Assembly (NCBI GenBank): GCA_019095985.1
Contig: CM032661.1
Span: 20,099,260-20,163,259 of the forward strand
From: Streblospio benedicti
Taxonomy: Eukaryota; Annelida; Polychaeta; Spionida; Spionidae
DNA: 64,000 nt
Direction of reading: 5' to 3'
In this document: positions 1 to 13,800 of the stretch, in pieces
Layout: every line of letters begins with the position of its first letter
Position numbering within the stretch: position 1 is the stretch's first letter
The notes under the pieces: model-generated
What the model was told of the DNA's origin: nothing
The model's database searches: none
Seen by the model: the letters and a program-made list of their open reading frames with translations, nothing else
Program-made: the position numbers and the translations under genes

Positions 1-389
1 GTTCCAGAACATTTTCTTGTGTACGTCAATACTGCACACATGCGTTTGTTACTACTGCGTAGCCAGGAGACTGAAGTGAGCGTTTTCTTGAGAATATGTC
101 CTCACAAATTGCATAACAAAAGTTTGGTCACAATTCAATGCAAGCGAAAAAACCCATTTGAATGGAGCATTTCTACAAAATCAACATGCCACGTTTTATT
201 TTAATACATTTCTGAAAATCGTTTTTCTAGCCTTACTTGCTGCATTTTTTATCTAATTGAAACGAAATTTCTAATGTGATTGCCGGCGATTGTAGGCAAT
301 TATTCCACGCTTTATACATTATAAAACACTAAATATAATTATTGAACCCTAAATAACCAATAAGAAAAAATAATACTTTTTAACAGGAA

Positions 390-690
390 GTCTTGACACA
401 AGACCAAAACTAGTTTTGATCTTGAGACTTAATAAATCAAACGTAAGGTTAGAAAATATTGTGATGCTAGAATTTTCTGCAGTAAACATTACATTGAAAA
501 CTCCCGTATAAAGAAAAAGAAAATATAAATAACAAAAGTATCATAATAAGTTGAAGATTTGTGTTGCATGTCCATATACATGTAAAGGTTGCAAATATAA
601 ATTCTGGATAACTATACATGAATAATGTTGTAGATTTCAGAAATGAGTAAACTGGATTTTCTTTTGTATACCAAAATATCTGTTAAAAGC
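390..690 (+). repeat. Interspersed repeat R1, copy 1
   Basis: Matches 48716-49015 in order, with words such as TTTTCTGCAGTAAACATTAC and AACAAAAGTATCATAAT. The preceding 20-110 also resembles 62040-62135 (ACGTGCGTTT and GTGTTTTCTTGAGAATA words), so the full element may be longer. Confidence 0.65.
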
Positions 691-1002
691 TAACGTATAA
701 TTTTCCCAATTTGATGAAAGGGTACAGGAGCAACACTTTCCTGAGCGGGGAGTCGCATTGGGTCTGTAATATTACTGAAACATCTCAGCAGAACGACCCA
801 TGAAAATTTCTGATTTTGACGTAAATTTCTACTTGTTTCTAACTACAGTGGTGATTGGTTAATAAGTAGTTTTAGAGTCTTTATGCAACTAAGCAAAATG
901 CAACTACAAAATGTACAATGTATCGGATATGCAATTAAAGATCGCTACAAGTGTTGATTTGTCTATAGTACATACATATTCTGTGTTATTTGAATACTCT
1001 TG

Positions 1003-1140
1003 TACTTCTGTGGTCAAGTGGATAGGGAGTCGGACTCATGACCAGGTCACAAGTTCAATTCTTGGTCGGGTCTGATAGTGGGTGTTGAGCAAACTCATCA
1101 CTTACTCGTTGCACACTACTCCATGGTACCTACATATTAG
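1003..1140 (+). repeat. tRNA-derived SINE
   Basis: The head resembles a tRNA gene: an A-box-like TGGTCAAGTGG at 1011-1021, a CAT at the anticodon position near 1037, and a B-box-like AGTTCAATTCT at 1052-1062. The body runs to about 1140. It is too decayed for a working tRNA gene. Confidence 0.6.
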
Positions 1141-1499
1141 ATAGGTTCAGATGCAGTGACTGAAGTTTGTGGAAGTGATTAGCACAATTGCAGTTATGCT
1201 GTATGCTGGCCAGGTAGTTGAGAAAGGCAATATAGAGTAATAAGGATGCACAATGACCTGGTGTAAATTATGTAAAGTCGACTGAGCATATGGATAGTAA
1301 ACTATAAAACTCGTAAATGTACATTTCACTCTGTAGATATATGACACCATTATAAATGGTAGAGTCAGGGTAGTCTGCATTCCCAACTTCTTTTCCTTCT
1401 CTTTTCATAGTTTGAAGGCCTACTTCTTATAATGGTTCGTATGAACAGCTTGCGTCATTTGTGTTAGCCTTTTGTTGGTCTGACTTTGAAGCATATATA

Positions 1500-1651
1500 C
1501 AGTAGAACCTCCAATTAAGACCACCTCTCTGTTAATACTACCTCTATAGTAAGACCATTTTACCAAAATGAGCCTCTGTATAAAGACCACCTCTCTAATG
1601 AAATCACCTAGCACTGGTCCCAAAGGTGGTCCTAGTAGAGAGGTTCTACTG
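1500..1651. mobile_element. 152-bp MITE with TA target duplication
   Basis: Inverted ends begin CAGTAGAACCTC and close with the reverse complement GAGGTTCTACTG, flanked by TA at 1498-1499 and 1652-1653. The arms carry repeated GACCACCTCTCT words. Termini and TA fit a Tc1/mariner or pogo-like non-autonomous element. Confidence 0.75.
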
Positions 1652-1803
1652 TAGTTATCAGCTGTTTGCCTATTGTGAAAGGTGTTCTAAAATCAGTATG
1701 AAAATCATGTATCCAATCATGATATAAACGCTTTTAAAGAGTATTTTTGTTCTTGCTGATATGACAAAAGCTACATTTAAAGTTTTTGCTTGTGTTATTG
1801 CAG

Positions 1804-4800
1804 CTGATGAAGATCATCTTCAATATTATCGAAGGCTTGTTTCTCCATCCAATGTTTCTATAGATGGTAAACTTGTTAATCATGCAAATCGTATTGGCAT
1901 TAAGTTAAAGACTTCATCAATTATTCGACAAAAAACAGCACCTCCTGGTGCACGAAGAAGTCAAACTCCAAATCAGACATCAGGCCGAAATGTACGAACA
2001 GCTTGTGGGTTGAGGTCTTACCCTGAATCTGTGCATTATGGACCCACATATATTCAAAATGTAGTAGTGCCAGTAAGTTGAAATATTAGTTGGTCTATTT
2101 TTAGGTTCAAATGGATAAAAACAAACACCAGATATTATTTTGAATCATGCTTAATTCAATAGAATTATATGTACAAATGTGTTCTGTTTGTGTTTCATGT
2201 TTTTACATGCACAATAAACCAGAACTTTGTCAATATCATAATAATATAATGGTCATTATGAAGTCTTTTATGTAAGGAAATAATACAAAAAATTATGCCA
2301 CTTGATCCTGTTTTAAGAATAAGGAAGCACACTCAGCATGAATTGGCTGAGTTTCTGCTATTAATGTCAAAACCTAATCACCATTAAACCTGTTTATTTA
2401 TTCTAAATTTCAAGCTGCATTAAGTGCAATTCATACTTGGCTTTAATGCATGTTCTTAAGCTATTTGTTTTCATTTTAGCTTTCTGTTAATTGTGATGAA
2501 GAAAAAAGATCTGTTTCCAATACAAGGTAATTTTTTCTTGTATTTTTTAAAGATTTTTAGAATTAGGAAAATATCTCAATTGTCACTTTTGTCCTTATTT
2601 ACTTTTAGTGCTAAAACACGAATGCCTCTCGTGCAAAGAACACCTCAGAATTCTGCTCATTCATTAAGATCATTATCGACTGTTATAGACAAATATACGG
2701 TAAGATCATGATTGTATTGTTTATTTATTTTATTTTTTTTAATCATCATATTAATTAACGTTGATTTTTAACCCTTGTCTTGTACATGTGAATTATATTT
2801 CTCTTGTCAAGTGCCTGTCATGAAAGCAAATTGATTTGAAAGAAATTCTTAGTCAAGATTGATATTAGTGATTTATGATCCACTCATGACTGAAGAATTA
2901 TTGAAATGTGATAGAATATTTGACATGTGATTTGATTTATGATAGTTTAGAACAATACACCACTCCTTGTTGAGACGTCCAAATTTAGAGCTTTTTATAT
3001 GGAGTGTCATTTTATTTTCATATTTCTTTGTATTTATGTGAGTTTTGTTTGATATTTGCAATGAAGATCAATATAAATATTCCTTTTGTTATTGTTGTGT
3101 GTGTGTTTGTGTGTGATTTTTTGTTTACCATTGTATGACTTACAGTGGTGTTTTGGCTACGTTGAAATATTTGCTCTGTGTATGTAGATCTTCAAGATTG
3201 TAAGACCAGAAAACTTGACAGAAACTTGACACTGAAGCCTTTTAGTAGAATTGATAACTAAGTTTATGACAATATTATTCACACCTAAAACTATTGATCT
3301 TTTAAGATTTATTATAGAATTCTATTTAAAGTAAGTATTGGCAGATTTGAATGTTCTCAACTTTCGTTATATATATACTTATGATACTAATTAATAGATC
3401 CCTAGGATAAGGCACATATTCTGAACTTGAGGAACAAAAAATGGTAAATAGTGTTAGTCCTAGGATAATGATATATATCTTGTAATAGTAACCAGTAGCA
3501 GGGTTTGAATGCTAATCCTAGACTTCATAGGTATTCTCAGAATATTGCATATATATAGACTATATAATATAGTAAATGTAGTAAAATATAGTTTAAGTCC
3601 TCTCTTATGTAAAGAAAAATCTCTTAAAGTTTCAAATGATATTACATAGAATTATCGAACATCTTTTGATCTTTCATTGTGCAAGGTTTAACCACAGAAT
3701 TATTACCATTTACACATTTTTATGAGGAGCATGTTAGACATGTTACGTCAAGTAAATAATGGGTAAGCTGGTCAATTGCACTTCAGTGTATTAATTTTAG
3801 GTGACATGCTGTGCTGTAACTCAGTTGATCCTGTTACTGCATCTTCAAGGATGTAATGAATTGTTTGTTTCCACATAATCATTTGTTTGATCCTTTGTCC
3901 AAGTGAAATGTAAATACTTAGTAGTTGGACATTTGTGCAATTGATACCCACAAACAAATTGTAGTGAATGATAAAGTTTCAATCAATATCGGTGATAATA
4001 CATTTGATACTTTTCTATAAAAGAATGCAGGAGTTTATGCACAAAGTTGATGAAAATATTTGAAAATATTAGTATGATAGGCGTGGCAATGATTTACTTG
4101 ATGTAATCAATACTCACTTGCAAAAAAATATGTAAATATTGTACTAGTAAAGTGATTGTTATTTTATGGATAACACCCGTAGGAGTGATGTATTTGTACA
4201 CATCTAGACAAGTAGCTTGAGATTCTTTCATGAAACAACATCTTAAGTGTGGATCCTATTATTGATATCAAATCTGTTTGTGTTGATGTAATGCATTTTG
4301 ACTTTAGCATTTGCACATATACTCTAAGATTTTGGTAGACGATTTTCAATCTGAGATGTATACATGTATAGTGAATGTATGATATTTTACCTAGGATACA
4401 TCTACCCTTTTGTGCATTAAAATGCCACGATTTTTGGTAAGAGGTTATACATTGTATTGAAATATAAAACACTTTGTGTTTCAGGACTGGTTTTTTTAAA
4501 CTAATAGTTTAGAAAGAACGTATTATCATATTATTTAAAAAAAATATATGTTGTTGTGCATGATTATGTATGGAACATACATGATAATCATAGTATATTG
4601 TCTACCTCAGTATATAGATCTCTGCATGATCTCTATCTTTATTCTTGTAGATGTCACTTATAATTTGAAATTCTGTATTTATAATACATACGGTCACATG
4701 GTGTATTTCAAATGTAGGTTTGGTAAATATCATTCTACTGATTCTCATCTTTCATTCAGACATTTTTTCATTCAGTGTCATTGTATTGAGTTCGTGTCTT

Positions 4801-7800
4801 ATTTGTGCTACAATTTTTTATCAACTAATTAGAACAAATAAGAAATGAACTCAAAATAAAATCAAATGCTATATACCAAGTAAGAATAATGCTGAGTGAC
4901 TGTCATTCACTTCATCTCTCTTCATTCTTCATGTCCTTTTAAAGTTCCTATAGGCGTATCGGACTGGGAGATCACTTGTTGTTTTAATTAATATACATGA
5001 GCCTTCAGAGGCAGGATAATCACCCAAGCCTTGGCGTGGGGGGATCACACTAGCTATTGTTTTCAAACTAGTGAGTTCTTTTGCGTGCAGAGCAGTGACT
5101 CTCTACACGGGAATCGCCTTTTAATGAGGCTTCAGAACCTCGTGCGTTGTGGTGCCATCGTCTTCTATGATAGACTCCACAGCGGCAACATGCTGTGTGG
5201 AATTGGCAATGTAATGGCACACATACAACATAACTGTTTGGTGATACAGTCTGCCGTGAATGGGCTGCGAACTCACGACGCAGGAAAATCCCATTTGGAT
5301 GTCGCACGCTGTAACCATTACACCACTCAGACCACGTCAGTGTAGTACGCATTTTCTATTCATCATTTGCCTCCTGTGAATACTGGATATCATTATATGT
5401 TGGTGAAACTTGCTCAAAGAAATGCTCTAAATGTTCTTGTTCCATTTGCTTGGTTTTTATTGTAGACTTCAGCAGCTGGTGATCGACTGTCCAATGAGGA
5501 AAATGATAATAAGCAGGAAAGTTGGAACAAGAGCGAACAAGCAAAGCGATTTCAACATGAACAGGAACACCTTAAAAAGTCTCGCCAATTAAAACGTACC
5601 ACGCAGGTTAGTAAACGCCACTCTACCTACCTATTTCAGTTATTGATATTAACGCTGTGCATATCTTTGCTTATAATTTGATTTTATTTCAGATTCAGTC
5701 ACATCGTTTGGACCGTATGTACTACATGAGTGGTACACCTGTGAAAATTGATCATAAATATTCAGTCGACAATGAAGAACTAGAAAGATTGAAAGATTTA
5801 GCTAGGGTTCGCAAGAGAGGAAAATACTATGGCAAAGGCATTTGGTTAGTATGGTGTTGTTTTTGTTGGAATGTTAATTACAAGTTTAATTTATCATTGT
5901 GTTTCTAATCAATATTAATGCATTTTCATGTAAAAGTAAATATTCTTTGATATTTATCAATTCAACAAATACACAGTGCCGACACTGATAACCGTAATGT
6001 ACATTGCGGTTATCCTGATGACGTGGACATTTTGTGCAGTTTCTAATATTGCATTTTCAATCGTTCGTTTTGCCATTTTTCAATGGATATTTACTACAAT
6101 CCTGTTGTTAAAATGATAAATAAAAGATATACCATGTCATGGTTGAGTTTCTATTGGATTAAAAAGCCAAAATGCTCATATCACAAAAAAGCCTGATGAC
6201 CGTAATGATCCAGCAAGGAGAAATATTGATAAGCGTAATGACAAAAACTGATACCCGTAATGATTATGTTTGTATTGTGTACATAAATAATAAAATTTTT
6301 ATATTCGGATTTTGAAATAAAAAATCTATATATATAAAGGAAGAGGCGATTTTTTGTGTCACAAAAGGCTTGGTGGTCGTTATAATGTCACATTTCAAAC
6401 CAAATGAATTGGTTTTAATGATAAAAACAAGAAAAAAAGAATTTTTAGAAAAGCTGCTTACATGTGCAGGGCCATGTTTATTAAGGGTACGTAATACGTT
6501 AAACGTTTGTATATGGCAAACGGGTACGTTGCACGTCACACGTGCAGTCATACAACGAGGGAGCTGGGGAGGGTGGTGATGTGATGGAGGTGAATTTTAT
6601 CTGCTCCGGACCTGTTTTGAGGAGAGGGGGGGGGGGTGTTGGCAGAAAGGGTGTGTGTCCATATGGCAAGGGGTGGGGGTGGGGGGCATGGCTGGTGTCC
6701 ATATGAGGTGGGGTGGTGAGGCAGGGAGGAGCATTTAATCTGTTCCAGATCTCATCAATTTGAACCCGAGAAGCAGCAGAAAGGGGGTGGTTGAGATGCA
6801 CATTTAATGGTCTGCACGTGTTTACCAGGGGTAGGAGTAGCTGGAGGGAGGGATAATAGAGGGATCAAGCATTGCCACATACATGTAGTGTGTGTATGGC
6901 CGTCACATATGACTGTGGGAGGAAGGTGATGGAGGTGTATGTAATCTTTCACAGACCTGTATAGTGATAGGAGCTGGTGTAGGGATGTGTGACAGGGGAA
7001 AGAATGGGAAGGGAAAGCATTTAAATGTTCCAGATCTCATCCGTTTCAACCAGAGCAGCAACAGGAAGGGTGTGCAAATTATGGACCTGTTTAGATGGGG
7101 ATGGGGTAGAGGGGGGTTGGAAGGAAGGGTATGGGGGATGGAGGGGACATTTAATCTGTCATGCAGTTTACCATGGGTAGCAGTAGCTGGCGGAGGGATA
7201 TTAGAGAGATCAATCGTTGCTATATATAGTACATTTAGTGTGCAAATGGCTGACATATGACGATGGGTGGACGGTGATGGAGGTGTATTTAATCTGTCAC
7301 AGACCTGTATACTGACGAGAACTGGTTCGAGGGATGTGGGACAGGAGGAAGGATGGGTAAGGAGGAGCATTTAATGTGTTCCGGATCTCATCTGTTTCAA
7401 CCCGAGCAACGCCGGCTAAACAGCTAGTAATTATATATGTATGGAATTATATTTTCTTACATACATGTTATATTTCATATTGATAACATAAATATGCAAT
7501 CGATTAGATAAATCAATAAATAACAAGGTTATAAAAAAAGCGTGAGTTTGTAGATACATCATAGATACTGTCACCTGCACTTTTCAATAATCACCTGAGA
7601 TCAAAACAGTCAAACATGGTAAGTTTTTTTTATTATCAATAATGATTATTGTATTAATCACGATTATGAATCACAGTGACGTTTAATGGTTATGGGGCGA
7701 AGAGCTATTCATATAATATATAAGTTTCATTGAAATTGGAATGTATCAATTGCTATTTAAAAACAAAGAACTACTAAATTAACTTGTATTTACATACTTC

Positions 7801-10800
7801 TATTAAATTAAATTTACAGTGATAGCAATGTAATGTATTATCTGAAAAAAGTATTCAAGGTAAGCTTTAAGTGCTTATAACAAAACACAATTAGATATAA
7901 ATGTAAATAGGCAGTTTAGATACTTAAAAAAGTATTAATTTAAACACTACTAGCATTATATCGGATGTCAAGTACAAAATGTACAATAATTACGGTTTAA
8001 TACTTTAAAATAAATCTGATCGGTATTACGGTTATCGATAAAGAATCATTACACGTATCAGCGCCGAAATTATTTTGTCAAATATCATCTAAACTAAACA
8101 CCATTGTACGTTCACAATGATTCCCAAGGTTCCCAATGTGATAATACGCTGCACTACCCCATAATTACTGTTAAACACTTGTTAGAATCTTCAATATTGT
8201 AGAAAATTCAAAGTGATGAAACCTACCTTCCGCCATCTTGGATAATCGTAATGTACATTACGGTTATCAGTGTCGGCACTGTGAAATAGCTCATGTACAA
8301 TGTACTTCTAACATGTTGCTTCTTTTGTACATAGAATTTTGATGACATTATTATTATAGATATTTTCATTTCTTTTTCATGATTACTTCCCTTTCTGTTT
8401 GTCTTACAATTACTATTTTGTGTGTGTATTTGATTTTGTGCTTTTTTTCTTTTCATATCTGCTGTCTTCAATATTCATCTTTAAATTTGTTATCCATTCT
8501 TTTTGAATTTCTGCTTAAACACTTCTCTCCATTGATAAAACAACACATTTCTACAAATGTACATATCACATGCATGTATAAATCAGCGGAGGAAAAGAGG
8601 CTAAAAATGGAAAATTTCATAGATTACTAGCTGTTTTAGGCAAATTGTCCCAAGAAGAGCAACAACTTATCTTTAATATGACATGTAATGATTTTAAGTG
8701 CAATAATGGTGGTGATTCTTGTGAAATGTGTGCGGCCAATGAAATATTAGAAAAAAGTTGTAATGAGTTTCAAAAGTACAATAGTATTCTCAGCAGTTAT
8801 TTTTGTACGTGTACAATGTCCGACACAAATTCCAGCCCGAAAAGTGAAAATGCTCTGGATGATAAGACTATTCTAACGGAAACCTGCAAAACAATGGAAT
8901 TTTTGGAAGAAAAGTTCCTAAAAAAGCTGGCATTTGTTTCTGCTGTAAAGAAGATCTATGCATGTACATCTCCATTACCACCATCACAATCTCTAAAAGA
9001 TGCTTTTAGATTGTTTGAGAATAATTCTTATGACATGAGTAGATTATTAGAAACTGCAATTGGTCAAGATTGGCAAGAAAGTGGCCTCAAGTGGATGCAG
9101 GATAAAGATCTTAATGATTACTGGCGCATTGTTTTAGATGGTATGATATTACCAATCCATAGTCATAACTTTGAGAAATATTGTTATGGCTGGCTCCACC
9201 CAATTACTTGTGAACATCAACTTATTTCTACTAAAAACATGGAAAACAATGCAGTATTGGGAAGACCAGTACCTATCTCTTGTTAATGCTAGTATAAATT
9301 GGAAATTTGTATATTCTATGTGCATAGTTTTTTTTAAGTGGCAGTATATGCTGGGGAAAGGTATGCATTTAATTTTAGCAGAATTGATATTTTTTTGTTA
9401 TAATACTTTGATTTATGTTAAATACATTCAGTATTTTCCTCCAATAAAATATTGGTAACAGTAGATACCAAAATCAAAAAAGTTTCTTTATTTTTGGGTA
9501 ATATTTATTTTTACCATCATTTTTATTTCACTTCCACATACATGTACTAATATACAATGTATACATAAAATTACATGGGTTCAATTACATGTACCAAAAT
9601 CAATGCATATGTAAGGATTATACATTTTAAAAGGTTGAGCACATCATGACATTTTGAAAGCTTGCACCTACCACCAAAACATGTAAATCTTGGTTTCTTT
9701 CATGCTTGTAAAATTTTACATCTTGATAAGCTTTAAGATAGAGGTAAAGATAATGATCTGTCTTCACACAGGCACACAGGTGACTATTAATAATTATGAT
9801 AATCATGTCACTAATTATGTCACAACAAAAAATAGCCCATAAGCCTATTCACAATAAATGAAATAAAATGAAATGTGTTAATGGCCTAATTCGCAAAATA
9901 TAACCGGTGTAAGTAGGACCACAGCATAGGACACATGACAAGATTGAAACTTTCAAAGAATGGCCATGCTTTTCAGAGACATTGCACAATGGAGATGCGT
10001 GTATAGGTGGTAAAAGAAGGATATTAGGCTTTAGTACACCCATCTATGCATGTAAGACTGGTTTGTAGTGAAGTACAGGAAGTAATGGATTTTAGTCCCT
10101 GATCATACAAATTACTTTTTGGGTCCAGTCATTTATAATTTGGGGGGGTGGGGTCAGGCCGATATGGGGGGGGGGGTCATACTTTCAAACTTGAAGTTAT
10201 AGGGGGTTATATTTTCAAATTGAAGACCAGTGGGGGGGTCATACTTTTGGTTTTGAGGGAAAAAGAAAGAAGCGCAAGCGTAGTTGCATGAAACTTGCAA
10301 AACAAAGAAAGGTTTTATTGACAAATGTTAATTGACAAATTTAAATGCTATTCAATCCAAGTATCTCATACATATTTCTACTTTGTTTATTATACCAGCA
10401 TTACTAATGATCATAGTCAGACATAAAATCACACATGATTATGCTACAACAGGGCCATATAGCTACATATGAGCAACTGCCTCCAATATATTGGAGGGAT
10501 TGTTCGTCGGTCAAACCCAGAATGAAACTGACCTATGACAAATATGGGTTTTAAGGTTATTTTTCTGTTTGAAATAGCCTCAGACGCTATGAAAAAGGGT
10601 CTAAATTCCAAAATTTTCTTGAGGGAGGATGCCCCCAACCCCTCCTAGAAAAGCTGTGCACCTCCTCGTTCAACATATGCCTCTGAATTTGTGCAATCCT
10701 AGCTACGTCACTGTACAAGTAATGCTTTGACATACATAATTTGAAGTAATAACATAAATTGATATTCCAGCACTATTTTGTGCCTTTGAGACAGCTATAA

Positions 10801-13800
10801 TCAAACACAAATCTAAATGTTTGATAATGGACTATATGGCAGACTACCTTCAGATACTCAGAGTTTCTCAGAGGACATTTTCTTGTCGAAACGTTAAATT
10901 GAATAACTAGAAATTTTTAAAATAAAATATTTAGGACTCTGGATTGGATTATAAAGCAGGTATAAAGAACTGTGTATTGATATTAAATAAGTATGAATCT
11001 GAATTAGAATCTGAAATCGAGTTACAGTCATTCCAAAATTCATATTTATGAATCCCAGGAAAATTCAATGACTTTTCAAGACTTTGTTTCAAATTTTAAT
11101 TTTTCCAAGAAATTTTTTCACAGGTGCAATGTAGATACCTAGTTTCATCTCAATAGGGCCTATGTAAAGATCAAAGATGACAATAGTATGTAAATAATTG
11201 AATTCCATTCTTCTTTTACACACATCTACAGAAATAGAAATGTTACCTTATTATGTTGTGTGTGGGTCTCTCGCAAAGCGCACAAAAATTAGACTTTGGA
11301 AGATATCAAGGTGCCAAATATAACAGATTTTTTTTCTAGTCAAACAGTATTTAAATTACCAGTTTAACCAAAAATCAATGATATTTTACTAATTTCATTT
11401 TTTCAATGTACTTTCATTCTTCATCTATATAAGTCCTACGCGGTGATTTTCTGTCCTCGACTGGGACACTATCCCCCTATTCTTGCACTCCCCACCGCTA
11501 TAACTCCTACTCAGGGATTCTTTGACTGGGATACTATCCCGAACACTATCCTCTCCTATCTTACACTCTCAGACCATTCATATCCCGCGAGGTGATTTTT
11601 TGACTTCGACTGGGACCCTATTTTCTCTATACCTGTATTACTGTTCTTTTCCTTGTTGATCCCAAGGGGTGATTTTGACCTCGATTGGGACACTATCATA
11701 CATTTCTAGGAACTATGAAATCGCTCGACGACCACCGGGTTCCAATCTATAATTTAAATTGAATCATTGAATAAACCCACTATGTCCTTCATTCTCCCGG
11801 TGTTGACCCCTTGGGGTGACCCGAGGGGCTGACTTGCCCCCTTGGTTGCTCTTGAAGTTTCCAAGGGCCACTCATGCCTCTGAGGTCCTGGTTTTGGTGA
11901 GTGGTGCATATTGGCCACTTGGCACACAGCAGCACTAGTGGGGAGAGGGCATCAGGTACTCAGGTGCTTAGTCGCCTGGGGGGTTGTTGCGTATCCGGCG
12001 TGGGATAGTGTTTGGCTAATAACCTTACCCTAACCCTACAAAGGATTACAACGGAGTTGAACTGAACTGAACTGAACTGAACTGAACAATGACTTAACAA
12101 AATTCAATGACTTCCAGGATCTTGAAAAAATATGAACTTCGATGACTTTCACTTGAACGGATGGGGGGGGGTCATACTGTTCATTTCTCAATTACTGGGG
12201 GGGGGGTCGGACTTTCATTTTGTAATACATTGGGGGGGGGTCAGACTTTCCTTCTTGGATCTTTAAAACATCTGCCCGACTCCCCCAGCAATTTGTAAAT
12301 GACCAAGCCCTTACAACTTCCCCTGAAAATTTCATACCAGTACCTTCTTGCAGAAGTTATTATTCTACTACAAAAAATACACATAAAAAAGTAAATTCAT
12401 TAAGATCATATTAAATCAATCGCCATTTGACAAAATAGTTATTCATATAACATATTTGTGATTAACCTTGCCAATGTGTTATATCAGTCCTTTGATAAAT
12501 TACAATTATTCATACTACCAACCCACCCCACTATAAATTCTCGGAATCGGTCTGTCTGAGAGCTTAAGTTCCGCTTTTCAGTGCTAGTCTGTGGTAATTT
12601 TACTTTATAATCAAGTGCATTTTGAAATACAATATCTGTTTAGAAATACAGTATGTAGAAAGTTGCCGTATATCTTCTGCTTCTACTTGTAGCTCTTGAT
12701 TTCCATAACCTTTTACTATTAGATTGATTTAAAATGAAAAAAAAAAATGTAATAATTTGTATATGATATGTGGTTGTGCATGATATTGATTGTGGAATTA
12801 ATATTTTGTTACAAATTCCAGTGATGCACCAGGAGATCGATATATTTCTAACTATGGGGAGGGAGTCAATGTAAGTTGCAATTTTGTGTATCGCTACTTA
12901 GCAAGATCTTTGAAATCAGCTTTTAACTGCAATTTTAACTACCAAATTTCAATATCTGAAAGTTTATCAATATGATAAACATACAAAGGAAACACTTTTT
13001 TCAAATAAAGAAAATGGAAATACATGATTATATTGTGGTATATCACGTTCATGAGGCTTTGCAAATATAGACCAAGGGCAATTTTCTATTTTTAAATTAT
13101 TTATAGTATTTGTATATTTTATAGAATTCTGATAAACTACCTAAAGATGTAAGTCAAATTCATATTGGAGATGAATTTTTAAGAGTTAATTTGCGTTGAA
13201 TGTTCTTGATGCTGAATGAGTTGTTAGTATGTTATTAACTGGTACAATGTGTATTGTGGAATATATATTCTAACATGTTTGGTGAAAATGATTAAGTACA
13301 TGTAATTTTGCATTGTGGTGTATGTGACAAATGTATTCCACTTTGCTGTTACTTACACAATGGAATGTCAATAGAGGGAGAATGCATTGGTGGTGGTAGA
13401 TAGTGATAAAAAGGTTGCTTTGAAGTGTACGAATGTTGCTATGTTGATATATTTGTGGAATATATATGTTTTAAACTTCATTTTATGATTGTAGCAGATA
13501 ATCATTTAAAGTAAGAGGGTATATTCCTCTTAAAAATTCCATTTGTTGCAATTTGAAAGATCTTTGTTTCACCATTAGAGAAGTTCAGATCTGCAGGTTA
13601 CTGCACTGCATTACGTTTCATGTAGCATACATACATGTATTTGACTTAATATAGTTTTTAAAATTAAAAGTAGAGCTTATGATTATATCTTTGATGCTGT
13701 GTTATGAAATAAATCATCATACACAAAGATTGTTACTGACTTGACAGGACGCATAATCTTTGGTGTTCGTGTTCTCAACAGGTACCATTGGAAGCTCCAT

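Larger units (their letters stand above)
10121..12310. mobile_element. 2.2-kb composite element with G-run repeats
   Basis: Imperfect inverted ends (CAGTCATTTATAATTTGGG on the left; its relative reversed at 12290-12310) bracket about 2.2 kb. G-run units of the form GGGGGGGTCATACTTTC occur at 10143-10260 and again at 12162-12250. The middle holds other repeats, so it looks nested. It has no coding frame of note. Confidence 0.55.

Noticed and set aside
1003-1075. Functional tRNA gene
   Set aside because: Stems do not pair properly and the B box is degenerate; a SINE head fits.
6499-7370. Pro-rich minus-strand frames near 7 kb
   Set aside because: Translations of the Helitron's G-rich simple repeats.
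12020-12045. Telomere-like CCTAACCC stretch
   Set aside because: Only about two units; too short to be an interstitial telomere.
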